This document shows positions 36,965-45,735 of a DNA stretch of 64,000 nt, one piece after another. The notes beneath the pieces were generated by a model that was not told the DNA's origin, searched no databases, and was given only the letters and a program-made list of their open reading frames with translations. The DNA lies in assembly GCA_965224215.1 (NCBI GenBank), contig CBDCYS010000051.1:62001-126000 (forward strand), given 5' to 3'. Source of the stretch: CBDCYS01 sp965224215. Its GTDB lineage: Bacteria > Acidobacteriota > Terriglobia > Bryobacterales > UBA6623. The position numbers and the translations under genes were made by a program. The number at the start of each line of letters is the position of its first letter. Positions within the stretch are counted from its first letter, which is position 1.

Positions 36965-37143
36965 TAAAAGAGATTCGGAATGCGGTCTGTGTGTACACAA
37001 TCCGCACGTTGAGCCAAGGTCTCACGTCGCCAAGCTCAGAGCTGCGGGTGGGAACCCGGGGTGGCGTCGGCCTCCGGGCCGACGTTTGGCAGGCAAGGAT
37101 GCCTGCCCCACATGTTTCTCGCGAACTTTCCCCACTTTCTCCG

Positions 37144-37815
37144 CCGACCTCGGCCTTGCGGGAGGCGGCGATCGAAGGCCACTCGACCAGCGCCATGAGG
37201 GCGCGGTCTTGAGGCGTGGAGAGCCCGTTGAGATGGTTTCCGTGATTCGGGCTGTCAGCGGTTTTCAGCGGGTTTCGGCTATGTTGGCTTGTCCTATTAT
37301 GTGAACCTCATTTTTTCGCGATTTCGTTTATAATTTCTTGACATGATTTCCGCAGGTCGTAGGTGCTGACTACCCTCGACCGCACCCTCGCGGGCGCGGC
37401 TCTGTTTCGGCCAAGCCCCGCTTCAAGATAGAGTTTCCTTTAGGTAATTTCCGCGGGTCGATCGAGTGCCGGGTCGGCCACCGGACGTAGTTTTGCGTTG
37501 CCCGCCAAGTGGGCGGTTTCTGTTTCTTCGCCTGGCCTCCCCTGCCGCGCGGCCCCACTTCAACGGCACAGTTGGGGCGTAGCCCTTACGCATGGGCCGT
37601 CGCCGAATGACGGGGCGAGGGGGCCATGAGTAGCCCGTCAGCGCGGGCCGGTGATTACGTTTCCGAAAAGAGTGACGGTTGGCTTGGCTTCAATCAGGGG
37701 ATAGCTGCCCTGATTTTGGGGACTCGATGTTTTTCGCAAGGTGTTACCTGCTGTTATTATACCAGGCGGGTTTTTAATGGTTTGAGTTCTTGGTTTATCT
37801 TATTGATTTTATTAT
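37144..37815 (-). repeat. Degenerate repeat module A, inverted copy of module B at 54.1-54.8 kb
   Basis: Two blocks match the other copy clearly: 37144-37339 (about 78 percent by eye) and 37694-37815. The spacing is nearly the same in both copies (about 355 versus 361 bases), and the middle (37420-37540) also matches weakly. On the minus strand the first block encodes an HTH-like remnant (STPQDRALMALVEWPSIAAS). The second block contains the hairpin core CCTGCTGTTATTAT. A REP unit (37378-37408) has been inserted here but not in copy B. Confidence 0.75.
37378..37408 (+). repeat. REP unit, third copy
   Basis: GACCGCACCCTCGCGGGCGC followed by GGCTCTGTTTC matches the two inverted arms at 15532-15562 and 15627-15658, with about one difference. 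It lies inside repeat module A. Confidence 0.8.
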
Positions 37816-37890
37816 GTTAAGGGCGGCCTTTCGGGATGTTGCCTGGTGAATAACCCCGTCATCTCGAGGCAGTGGCCAGAACTGAGGCTG

Positions 37891-37937
37891 TTCCGGTTTC
37901 TGGCCCGGTTTCCGGCCCGGTTTCCGGCCCGGTTTCC
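37891..37937. repeat. 12-bp tandem repeat GGCCCGGTTTCC
   Basis: Three perfect units (37902-37937), preceded by a degenerate one, form a short tandem array. It is in an intergenic region. The period equals that of the 12-bp array at 56037. Confidence 0.85.
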
Positions 37938-38353
37938 CGCTGTAGATTCCACCCATGCCACGGGCTCCTGGACACAGTAGCAGACGGGCGGCAACCAACG
38001 AAGGCAGCGGACGTGGCGTGAGCGTCCACGCTTGCCGCAAACCGATTCGTCGGTTTGTTCGGCCTGAGGGCGCGGTATCCGGATCATGGCAAACGGTTCG
38101 CCCGGTGGGGGGGAGACGCCTCGACGAATCGAGGCGCGGCAACCCTGGTGGTTCACGCCACGTCGAGGGCTCGGTCCCATCGCAGGAACTGCCGTCCGGC
38201 CTTTTCTGAATTGGCGACGAAGAACTCAAGCTTTCTTGGAAGAGACCCCTGCAAACGCCAGGTCACAAATAGGGCGGTCTCCGCAGGATGCCAGTGCGGC
38301 AGCCGCCGGATGTAGTCGCTCACTTGGAATGGCGCGGGTTTCGCCGCGCTTCC

Positions 38354-38512
38354 GCAGGTCTCTTCGAGCCCTGCGCTACCGCGGACTTCCGTCCGCGGCT
38401 CTGCCCGACTGTCTGCTACCTCAGCGCTCCGGGCCGACGTAGCACGCTGAGAGATTGCTCCACGTCAGAAAGGCCAAACTCAAGCCGCAGGTCTCTTCGA
38501 GCCCTGCGATAC
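38354..38512 (+). repeat. Two direct copies of a REP unit GCAGGTCTCTTCGAGC
   Basis: GCAGGTCTCTTCGAGCCCTG followed by CG(C/A)TAC occurs at 38354-38379 and 38487-38512. Inverted and direct copies recur at 55408-55433 and 55480-55504. Between the two copies lies a 55-bp repeat (38411-38465) shared with 41506-41560. Confidence 0.8.
38411..38465 (+). repeat. 55-bp dispersed repeat, copy 1
   Basis: It begins GTCTGCTACCTCAGCGCTCC, contains arms CTCAGCG and CGCTGAG, and ends GAGATTGCTCCACGT. It matches 41506-41560 with about five differences. Confidence 0.8.
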
Positions 38513-38529
38513 GGGTATTTAGTTCAATC

Positions 38530-39135
38530 ACCAGGTCTAAACCCACCGCCTTTCAGGCGGTCAGCTTCAAGCAGTTCTGGATGAGAATGGGGGGATGGAA
38601 GAATATCGGCGAGGAGCGCATTCGGTCTACGACATCAAATATCACCTCAGATGGATCACGAAGTACCGCTACAAGGTGTTACGGGGCAGGGTGGCAGAGC
38701 GGGTGCGGGATCTGATCCGGCAGAGCTGTGAAGCGAGGGGAGTGGCGGTGATCCGGGGCGCGGTGTCGCCGGATCATGTGCACATGTTGGTGACGGCTCC
38801 GCCGCAACTAGCGCCGTCGAAGCTGGTGCAGTACCTGAAGGGGCGGTCGTCGCGGCGATTACAGGACGAGTTTGGAGAGTTGCGGAAACGGTATTGGGGC
38901 CAACATCTGTGGGTACGCGGCTACTTTTGTGCGACGGTGGGCGCGGTAGATGAAGAAACGATCAAGAGATACATTGAGAGCCAGAAATGGGATGAGGACG
39001 GGGAAGGATTCAAGATTACAGCGCCCACCAAGCCTTGAGCCGGCTGTGAGCCGGACAGCTTCAGGCGGCTTGAGCCGCAACCCCGACTTTCAGTCGAAAC
39101 GTAACCCACCGCCTTTCAGGCGGTGGATGTTTAGA
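38530..39135 (+). mobile_element. IS200/IS605-family element (tnpA only)
   Basis: One HUH transposase gene lies between two sub-terminal hairpins built on ACCGCCTTTCAGGCGGT (left 38543-38561, right 39107-39126). Sub-terminal imperfect hairpins instead of inverted ends are the hallmark of this family. A third hairpin (GCGGCTTGAGCCGC) lies near 39065. No tnpB or RNA-guided nuclease gene is present. The exact cleavage sites cannot be read. Confidence 0.85.
38595..39038 (+). CDS. tnpA: IS200-type transposase (HUH, TnpA)
   Basis: This 147-residue protein has the HUH motif SPDHVHMLVTAPP (about residue 62) and the catalytic Tyr in IKRYIESQKWDE near the C terminus. The early VYDIKYHLRWITKYRYKVL is the first strand of the family. 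It cuts single-stranded DNA at the element's hairpins with a 5'-phosphotyrosine link. The ORF is intact, with start at 38595. Confidence 0.95.
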   Translation: MEEYRRGAHSVYDIKYHLRWITKYRYKVLRGRVAERVRDLIRQSCEARGVAVIRGAVSPDHVHMLVTAPPQLAPSKLVQYLKGRSSRRLQDEFGELRKRYWGQHLWVRGYFCATVGAVDEETIKRYIESQKWDEDGEGFKITAPTKP

Positions 39136-39439
39136 ACGCTTTCGCAGCCACAGTCCTTAGTGACGGATCCGCTGCAGGCCCCGCAAAGGCTCAAGCCCCT
39201 GAACGAGCCCGGCACGCCTTTCTGACCGCCTGACGGCCGAAGTGCGCGATAGGCGCGGCATTACTTCGTAGCGCTTGCTCGCCGTGCTCGCCGTACTTCA
39301 AGTACGCCTCGTTGATCAAGTGGGGGTCGTCAAGCGGCGCGCGCATCGTACTGACGCGCCTCTCACGCACTTCGCCTCGCCACGCGGTGAGAAAAGCGGG
39401 CGTAGGAAGCAAGCGCTTGATGTCGGGCGGGGGTGGAGC
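39136..39439. other. Intergenic with dispersed repeat
   Basis: No gene is seen. Positions 39327-39402 repeat the segment at 12877-12952. A short CTCGCCGT doublet (39278-39295) is also present. The stretch separates the IS200 element from the convergent lytic transglycosylase gene. Confidence 0.5.
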
Positions 39440-40099
39440 TTACGGGGCCAGCTGAGGCTCGGTCAACTGGAGGAAGCGGCGAATGACCCGCCCGACAAAG
39501 GCCTGGGTTTCGTCATACGGCGGCATGCCGCCGTAGCGATCCACGTTGGCAGGGCCGGCGTTATAAGCCGCCAATGCGTTGAGCAGTTGGTCTCGCGAAC
39601 CGGCGTAGCGGTCGAGCATCTGCTTGAGGTAGGCCGTTCCTCCGCGAACGTTTTGGTGGGGGTTGCGACGGTCTTCGACAGCAAGCTCGCGGGCTGTTTC
39701 CGGCATGAGCTGCATCAGGCCAACCGCGCCCTTGGGTGAAACCGCATCGGAGTCGTAGTTGGATTCGGCTTCGATCACGCTGTGGACCAGGGCCGGGTGC
39801 AGCTGGAGCTGCCGGCCGAGTTGGGTGACCAGCTTGTCGAGTCCTTCGCGCGAATAGTCGGGCGCTATCTCAATCGCGGGTTCCGGGGCCGGGGCGGGCA
39901 TGAAATCTTCTTGCTCGAAGCGAACGACCGACGACGCCGGCAGCTCGGTCACGCTGCCATCCTTTGCGATCAGGCGTACGCGGTCACCCGTTGTTTCGTG
40001 CCGCTCAGCGCGCAACCGAAAGCCGGTCGTCAACACGGCGTACTCCGCTGCCGAGAGGGTCACCGAGGCAGCCAACGCTATCATGGCTACACGAGCCAT
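39440..40099 (-). CDS. Periplasmic lytic transglycosylase
   Basis: From the ATG at 40099 this is a 219-residue protein with a signal peptide (VAMIALAASVTLSAAEYA). The SLT domain has the catalytic Glu in HSVIEAESNYDSDAVSP, then KGAVGLMQLMPETARELAV and LNALAAYNAGPANVDRYGG. It cleaves the MurNAc-GlcNAc bond of peptidoglycan to 1,6-anhydro products. An upstream start at 40195 is open but lacks support. The stretch between the signal and the SLT domain (KDGSVTELPASSVVRFEQED) resembles a small cell-wall-binding linker seen in similar Acidobacteriota proteins. Confidence 0.92.
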   Translation of the reverse strand: MARVAMIALAASVTLSAAEYAVLTTGFRLRAERHETTGDRVRLIAKDGSVTELPASSVVRFEQEDFMPAPAPEPAIEIAPDYSREGLDKLVTQLGRQLQLHPALVHSVIEAESNYDSDAVSPKGAVGLMQLMPETARELAVEDRRNPHQNVRGGTAYLKQMLDRYAGSRDQLLNALAAYNAGPANVDRYGGMPPYDETQAFVGRVIRRFLQLTEPQLAP

Positions 40100-40213
40100 G
40101 AATGGACGAACAACTGCCGGACGAAGCGTAACTAGACGAATGGACCGAGACTGTAGCATATTGCCTGACTTGTAACCGATTAAGGGGCCGGACACACAAA
40201 TCCCTTCAACATT

Positions 40214-41440
40214 ATGACGTTCCTAACTTCACTAGCGTGCAGCAAGACCGGTAAGGAGTTTCCCGCCGGGCAGCTTCAGAACCTTTCGCCAGCCGGCGCG
40301 CCGCTACTGGCTCAATACGATCTGGAGCGGGTCAGCGCCGAGTGGACCAAGGAGCAAGTGGCCGCCGGTCCCAGCTCGATGTGGCGCTACGGACCCTTGC
40401 TTCCGGTTGCTGATCCCGCCGGCATCGTGTCGCTGGGTGAAGGCAACACGCCGCTGATTCGAACCGCCAGGCTGGGCGAAAAGCTCGGCGCCGAGAACCT
40501 GTTGGTCAAGGACGAGAGCACCAATCCGACGGGAACCTTCAAGGCCCGCGGGATGGCCTGCGCGGTTTCGATGGCGAAAGCACTGGGCGCCACGAAACTG
40601 GCAACGCCCTCGGCGGGCAATGCGGGCAGCGCCCTTGCCGCCTACGCCGCGGCGGCCGGCCTGGAAGCTCATATTTTCATGCCACGGGATGTCCCGCAGG
40701 CCAACATCATCGAGTGCAAGATGTTTGGCGCGCACACGACACTGGTCGACGGGCTGATCAGCGACTGTGGGCGCATCGTGGCCGAGCGCAAGGACGCGGA
40801 AGGCTGGTTCGACGTGTCCACGTTGAAGGAACCCTACCGCATCGAAGGCAAGAAAACGATGGGGCTGGAGCTGGCCGAGCAGTTAGGTTGGCGGCTGCCT
40901 GACGCGATTTTCTATCCAACGGGCGGCGGCGTCGGCATGATCGGTATGTGGAAGGCCTTTGACGAGCTGGAGCGGATCGGCTGGATCGGGTCCAAGCGCC
41001 CCAAGATGATCGCGGTCCAGGCGGCCGGGTGCGCGCCGATCGTGAGGGCGTTTGACGAGGGCGCCGAGTCGTCCCAGTTCTGGGACGGAGCTAGCACATT
41101 GGCCGCGGGGTTGCGGGTACCGAAGGCGATCGGCGATTTTCTTGTACTCAAGGCAGTGCGCGAGAGTGAGGGCACCTGCCTGGCCGTCAGCGATCAGGAT
41201 CTTCTGGCGGCGGGACGGCTGCTGGCCGAGAGCGAGGGCCTTTTTGTCGCGCCTGAGGGAGCCGCCTGCTTCGCTGCCTTGCAGCAGCTTCTCGCAAGCG
41301 GCTTCCTGGACAAGGATGAAGAAATTGTGATTTACAACACCGGTACGGGATTGAAGTATTTGGATAATTGGGCTACCCAGTTTCGCCCGGAACCGACGGC
41401 GAAAGAAAAGCTGGGAGGGCTGATACTTCCGAGGAGTTGA
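40214..41440 (+). CDS. thrC: Threonine synthase
   Basis: This 408-residue PLP enzyme makes threonine from O-phosphohomoserine. The PLP lysine is in NPTGTFKARGMACAVS, the phosphate-binding loop in TPSAGNAGSALAAYAAAAGL, and the C-terminal NTGTGLKYLDNW is the usual end. The N-terminal CSKTGKEFPAGQ region has a rubredoxin-like Cys pattern reduced to one Cys. No other threonine genes lie nearby. The start ATG at 40214 gives normal family length. Confidence 0.95.
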   Translation: MTFLTSLACSKTGKEFPAGQLQNLSPAGAPLLAQYDLERVSAEWTKEQVAAGPSSMWRYGPLLPVADPAGIVSLGEGNTPLIRTARLGEKLGAENLLVKDESTNPTGTFKARGMACAVSMAKALGATKLATPSAGNAGSALAAYAAAAGLEAHIFMPRDVPQANIIECKMFGAHTTLVDGLISDCGRIVAERKDAEGWFDVSTLKEPYRIEGKKTMGLELAEQLGWRLPDAIFYPTGGGVGMIGMWKAFDELERIGWIGSKRPKMIAVQAAGCAPIVRAFDEGAESSQFWDGASTLAAGLRVPKAIGDFLVLKAVRESEGTCLAVSDQDLLAAGRLLAESEGLFVAPEGAACFAALQQLLASGFLDKDEEIVIYNTGTGLKYLDNWATQFRPEPTAKEKLGGLILPRS

Positions 41441-41443
41441 GGG

Positions 41444-41560
41444 CGCAAGAGCCGACACGAGTGTCGGCTCGAGGCGTGGGCTTCTGTCCGCGCCTCCGTC
41501 CCGCCGTCTGCTACCTCAGCGCTCCGGGCCGACACAGATCGCTGAGAGATTGCGCCACGT
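41444..41560 (+). repeat. REP hairpin plus 55-bp repeat downstream of thrC
   Basis: GCAAGAGCCGA and TCGGCTCG form a hairpin (41444-41470) like that at 3767. It is followed at 41506-41560 by the 55-bp repeat shared with 38411-38465. It starts a few bases after the thrC stop and may also act as a weak terminator, although no U-tract follows. Confidence 0.8.
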
Positions 41561-41598
41561 TGCTACGGGCGGGAAACTACAGGACTAGGGGCGCGAAA

Positions 41599-42840
41599 TT
41601 ACAGGCGCGAATAGATTGCTGTCACGCCTACATAGGAGAAAAAGGCCAGGGCGATGGCGAGCAGAACGTTGAGGAGCATTGGGCTGAGGAAATCCGTGCC
41701 GACCCAGCGGCGGCGGGTGTTCATGATCAGCAGGGTCAAGGCCAGCATCGGCAGGAACATCGCCCCGATCACACCGTAGACAAGCTGGATCACGCGAACA
41801 GGCCAGAGCAACAGGATCAAAGGCAGCGTCGCGATCACGACCAGGTAGGCGCGGTAGGCTTTTGTGGCTCGCAGATCAGTCGTCCGGCGAACACCGCCCG
41901 CTCGGGAACGCCGCAGCTCTAAGAAGTCGGCGAACATATAGGGGAGGCTTTGCCAGACTCCCAGCAAGCTGGAAAAAACCGCTCCCCAGAAGCCGATCAG
42001 AAATATCCATTTCCCCGCCGGTCCAATGACTTGGGCTAGCTGATCGGCTAGCTGAAGAGCGATCGCCGCCCCCTGTCCTTCGAGTTGCACGCGGGACCCG
42101 ATGATCACGACAGCCACTCCGAACAGTGTCGTGGCCGCTTGGCTGAAGAGCAGATCGAGGCGGCAGATGCGGACATCCTGCAATCCTCGCCGCCCTTCTT
42201 CTTGGATCCAATAGCCGTAGGAGAGCAGCGTCAATGTCCCCCCGACCCCGCCCATAGTTGCCAGAACCCAAGCGGTCCCGCCTTCCGGCAAGGATGGGAC
42301 GAAACCCCGAGCTACCGCGAACCAATCAGGCTGAATTAGAAATGCCGTGAGGACCACCGTGACAAACATGATCCCAATGCAGACCGACATCACCAACTCG
42401 AATAGCCGGTAGCTGCCCATCCAAACCAGCCCCAGCCCAACGAGCGAATGAAGAACTCCCCAAATGATCTTGGAGGACTCGGCGTCGCCCAGCGGCAGCA
42501 GGCCGGCTCCGGCGATACCGCAGGCGGTGACTAAAGCTCCGCCGGAGGCGAATGTGAACAAGACCAGGTAGAGCAGGAATATCCAATGAATCCACGAACC
42601 GAGTTGCCGTGCCCAACCCTCAAGAAGAGTGGTGCCGGTGGCCAGTTGCCAGCGAGCGATTCCTTCGCTGAGCGTCCACTTCAGGATCGCTCCCGCCAGT
42701 ACGGCCCAGAGAACGGCCAATCCGATCTCGGAGCCGGCCAGGCTTGCGGTCAGCAGATCTCCCGCGCCGACACCCGTCGCGGCAAGCAGTATGCCGGGGA
42801 TCAGCAGCGAGAATGCGGATGGTGGGTGGTTACCGGCCAC
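41599..42840 (-). CDS. Nramp-related divalent metal transporter
   Basis: This 413-residue membrane protein has about eleven helices and the Nramp fold start LLIPGILLAATGVGAGDLLT. The usual DPGN metal-binding motif of helix one is replaced by GAGD, so it belongs to the Nramp-related group seen in many soil bacteria. Its ion may not be Mn2+. The start is a GTG at 42840. It is convergent with thrC. The helix-six region (TAWVLATMGGVGGTLTLLSY) lacks the classical MPH. Confidence 0.85.
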   Translation of the reverse strand: MAGNHPPSAFSLLIPGILLAATGVGAGDLLTASLAGSEIGLAVLWAVLAGAILKWTLSEGIARWQLATGTTLLEGWARQLGSWIHWIFLLYLVLFTFASGGALVTACGIAGAGLLPLGDAESSKIIWGVLHSLVGLGLVWMGSYRLFELVMSVCIGIMFVTVVLTAFLIQPDWFAVARGFVPSLPEGGTAWVLATMGGVGGTLTLLSYGYWIQEEGRRGLQDVRICRLDLLFSQAATTLFGVAVVIIGSRVQLEGQGAAIALQLADQLAQVIGPAGKWIFLIGFWGAVFSSLLGVWQSLPYMFADFLELRRSRAGGVRRTTDLRATKAYRAYLVVIATLPLILLLWPVRVIQLVYGVIGAMFLPMLALTLLIMNTRRRWVGTDFLSPMLLNVLLAIALAFFSYVGVTAIYSRL

Positions 42841-42903
42841 GGGTGTTCTAGTTAGCCATGGGGGGTAAAGTCACCCGCCCCGGAGTTTGCGTCGAGCGAC
42901 GGG

Positions 42904-43779
42904 CTATTTCGTCGGCTCGTCACCGGTAGCGTGGTCTCCGCCTTGGGCCTCTGGGGCGGCTCCCAGGGCAGCCGTTGCTCCGCTCCTGATCAGGCTCGAT
43001 TCGCCGGGTCCCTGGAAAAATTTAAATCCGTCGCGGCCTTTCCAGGCGAGAGGGCCGGCCAGGATCTTGCCGGCTTTCAGCGCAGCGTCGTGGATCTTTT
43101 TGACCATGGCCATGTATCTCGGGTCCGTTCGCTCCCAGCCCGTGAAGCTTCCCAGGTCGCCACTGGCGGCGAAGACGACGTCAACGCCAGGGACGGCGGC
43201 AATCTCCTCGACGTTGGAGACGCCGAGCGGCGATTCGATCATCACGATGACCATGATGTTGTCGTTGGCGGTCTCACGGTAGTCGTCGCCCCAGAGCGCG
43301 CGATACTGTCCACCGCCCCGGCTGCGGCGTCCCAGCGGCGGGTATTTCGCGTACTTGACCGCGTTGCGCGCTTTATCCGCTGTTGCAACCATCGGCACCA
43401 CGATACCCAGCGCGCCGATGTCGGTGGCCTTTTGGATGGCGCCTTCCGTCGCGTCCGGCACGCGGATGAACGGAATCGCTCCGGCTCCCCTGCACGCCCA
43501 GATCATTTTGGCTACGTCGTTGAACATCAGGGGACTGTGCTGCATTTCGATCCAAGTGAAATCGAATCCGGCGTTTGCCATGGCGCAATAGATATTGGGG
43601 TCGGCCGCCGAGACGGTCCCACCGACGATGGCCCCTCCCCCCATCAACTTTTCTTTCGCGGTGTTGTACATCCGGACGGGTGGTGCCGCCTGAGTTTTTT
43701 CGGCCAACGCGACCAATGTGCTCACCAAGCACAGTGCTGTACACAGGACAGCGGGTAAGACAACTCGCCTCGATTTCAT
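42904..43779 (-). CDS. HpcH/HpaI-family aldolase with signal peptide
   Basis: From ATG 43779 (AAAGGAG upstream) this is a 291-residue protein. It has a signal peptide (VLPAVLCTALCLVSTLVALA) and the HpcH/HpaI fold: FDFTWIEMQHSPLMFND, IPFIRVPDATEGAIQKATD, VMIESPLGVSNVEEIAAVPG and DVVFAASGDLGSFTG with the metal-binding Glu and Asp. The family cleaves 2-keto-3-deoxy acids with a divalent metal. Export to the periplasm is unusual for an aldolase but is seen in Acidobacteriota homologues. The gene is intact. Confidence 0.9.
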   Translation of the reverse strand: MKSRRVVLPAVLCTALCLVSTLVALAEKTQAAPPVRMYNTAKEKLMGGGAIVGGTVSAADPNIYCAMANAGFDFTWIEMQHSPLMFNDVAKMIWACRGAGAIPFIRVPDATEGAIQKATDIGALGIVVPMVATADKARNAVKYAKYPPLGRRSRGGGQYRALWGDDYRETANDNIMVIVMIESPLGVSNVEEIAAVPGVDVVFAASGDLGSFTGWERTDPRYMAMVKKIHDAALKAGKILAGPLAWKGRDGFKFFQGPGESSLIRSGATAALGAAPEAQGGDHATGDEPTK

Positions 43780-43898
43780 AACCTTCTCCTTTAGTTGAAA
43801 CAGCGCCTCCGGTCTCGATTCAGCGTGGCGTTTCGACGTACCGGATTCGCCTAGTATACAACCACGTGAAGGGGTGCGACTAGGTTCAGTCTTGTCTC

Positions 43899-45718
43899 TG
43901 TCGCTGCCGAGTGATAATGTCCTAAACGTGCCAAGTAGAAATGTCCTATTGACAAGGTCAGCCTGGAGGGGTGAGCAAGCAAGGACAACTACTGATGACA
44001 CAACGAGAGCGCGACCGGCTGGTGGCGCTGCGCAAAGCAGACAAAAAACTCATCACGCAAAAGCAGGCCGCCCAGCAGACGGGCCTCAGCGAACGGCATC
44101 TGAGGCGGCTGCTGGCGAAGCTTCGCAGCGAAGGCGACCAGGCCGTGGTCCATGCCGCGCGGGGCCGCGCGTCCAACCGCAAGCTCAGCGCCAAGGCGGA
44201 AAAACAAGCCGTGGCAATCCTCTCCCAACCCGTCTACGCCGGCTTTGGCCCGACTCTGGCGGCGGAGTATCTCGAGCAGCGCCACGGCGTCCAAGTCGGC
44301 CGCGAAACGCTGCGCCGTTGGATGGCCGCCGCGGGCCTGTGGAAGCCCCGCCGCCGCAAGTCAGGACGCCCGCATCTGTGGCGGCCCCGCCGCAGTTGCC
44401 GCTGCGAGCTGGTGCAATGGGACACCTCCGAGCACGACTGGCTGGAGGGACGCGGGGAGAAGCTGTACCTGATCGGCATGATCGACGACGCCAGCAGCGA
44501 GTTGCTGGCGCGCTTCGTCCGGCACGACTCGGGCGAAGAGAATCGCCGTTTGCTGAAGACGTATCTGGAACAAAACGGCCGACCCGTAGCCTTCTACACC
44601 GACCGCGCCAGCCTGTTTGTCAACACGCCCAAAAACAGCGCCGGCGAGGATCCCAAGCTCTTGCCTCCCACGCAGATCGGGCGGGCGCTCCAGGAGCTGG
44701 ACATCGAATCGATCACGGCCTATTCGCCGCAGGCCAAAGGCCGCGTCGAGCGCAGCTTTGGCACCGCCCAGGACCGCCTGGTGAAGGGTCTGCGGGTGGC
44801 CGGGGCCACGACGATCGAACAGGCCAACGCCTACCTGGAAAGCGAGTTTCTGCCCTGGTGGAACGCCACGTTGCGGGTGCAGCCGGCTCACCCCGACGAG
44901 GCGCATCGCGAGCTAGGTCCCGAGCACGATCTGGACTCGGCGCTGAGCCAGGTCGAGACGCGGCGGGTCGCCAACGACTACACGATTCGCTTCCGGGGAA
45001 AGAGCTATCAAATCGACCGCAAGGCGATTGTGCCGGGTCTGCGAAACAGCCGAGTGCGGGTGGAGAGACGCCTGGACGGCGTCCTGGCCGCGCGCTGCGG
45101 CAAGCACGAACTGGCGCTGAAGCGCTGCGGCGCGCAGCCCCAATCGGAGCGCCCGCAGCCCAAGAGCGCCCAGGCGGAACCCGCTGCGGCAGCGGCCGAG
45201 AAGGCTGGCGGCAAAGCTGCCGGCAAGCGAAGCAGCGACTGGATGAAGGACTTCGATCTGAAAGACAGCCCGCCTGTGTGGCAAGCGGCGCAGGCATCCG
45301 GCGCTCGGCGAGACGATACGCAGGACTAGGAGTCGCTGCCAAACCAAGACTCTATGCGGAGCGCCCATCGGGCCGATGCGCTGAGTTGGCAGTCGCTGCC
45401 AAACCAAGACGCTATGGGGAGCGCCGGGCAAACGGCGCCCGGCGATCGTCGCGTTGGCGAAGCCCAAGGCCTCCGCTCCGAAGCTTCACCAAAGCAATCT
45501 CTGTCACGAACAGAAAACCCTCTGACCGGGAGGCCAGAGGGTCGTCTGCTTCAGCCGATTGCTTGGGAGCCAGCTCCATCGCTTCGGCCTTGGGCATCAA
45601 GAGCAGGCGCGACCCTGCCCTCAACGCCAACCACTCTACCATCGCCTCTCCAGCCACCTGCCCCAAAGCGGACATTTCTACTTGGCAGCGATTAGGATAT
45701 TTCTACTTGGCGTTGACA
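43899..45718 (+). mobile_element. IS1202/ISNCY-type insertion sequence
   Basis: The ends begin TGTC. Each end carries two tandem copies of a motif like GCCAAGTAGAAATGTCCT (left 43906-43951, inverted at right 45670-45710). A 16-bp direct repeat GGTTCAGTCTTGTCTC flanks it exactly (43883-43898 and 45719-45734), which fits the long target duplications described for this family. One transposase gene (43971-45329) is followed by a 330-bp non-coding tail containing two copies of GTCGCTGCCAAACCAAGAC about 63 bp apart. Confidence 0.9.
43971..45329 (+). CDS. IS1202/ISNCY-family transposase
   Basis: This protein is 452 residues from the GTG at 43971, or 444 from the ATG at 43995. The N-terminal HTH is KLITQKQAAQQTGLSERHLR. 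The rve-type DDE core has aspartates in LVQWDTSEHDWLEG and VAFYTDRASLFV, and the Glu in QAKGRVERSFGTAQDRL. It ends with a long Ala-rich tail (QAEPAAAAAEKAGGKAAG). It is intact, so the element may be active. Confidence 0.93.
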   Translation: MSKQGQLLMTQRERDRLVALRKADKKLITQKQAAQQTGLSERHLRRLLAKLRSEGDQAVVHAARGRASNRKLSAKAEKQAVAILSQPVYAGFGPTLAAEYLEQRHGVQVGRETLRRWMAAAGLWKPRRRKSGRPHLWRPRRSCRCELVQWDTSEHDWLEGRGEKLYLIGMIDDASSELLARFVRHDSGEENRRLLKTYLEQNGRPVAFYTDRASLFVNTPKNSAGEDPKLLPPTQIGRALQELDIESITAYSPQAKGRVERSFGTAQDRLVKGLRVAGATTIEQANAYLESEFLPWWNATLRVQPAHPDEAHRELGPEHDLDSALSQVETRRVANDYTIRFRGKSYQIDRKAIVPGLRNSRVRVERRLDGVLAARCGKHELALKRCGAQPQSERPQPKSAQAEPAAAAAEKAGGKAAGKRSSDWMKDFDLKDSPPVWQAAQASGARRDDTQD

Positions 45719-45735
45719 GGTTCAGTCTTGTCTCA

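Noticed and set aside
38530..39135. RNA-guided TnpB nuclease partner
   Set aside because: Only the HUH transposase is present; no RuvC-like TnpB frame lies near.
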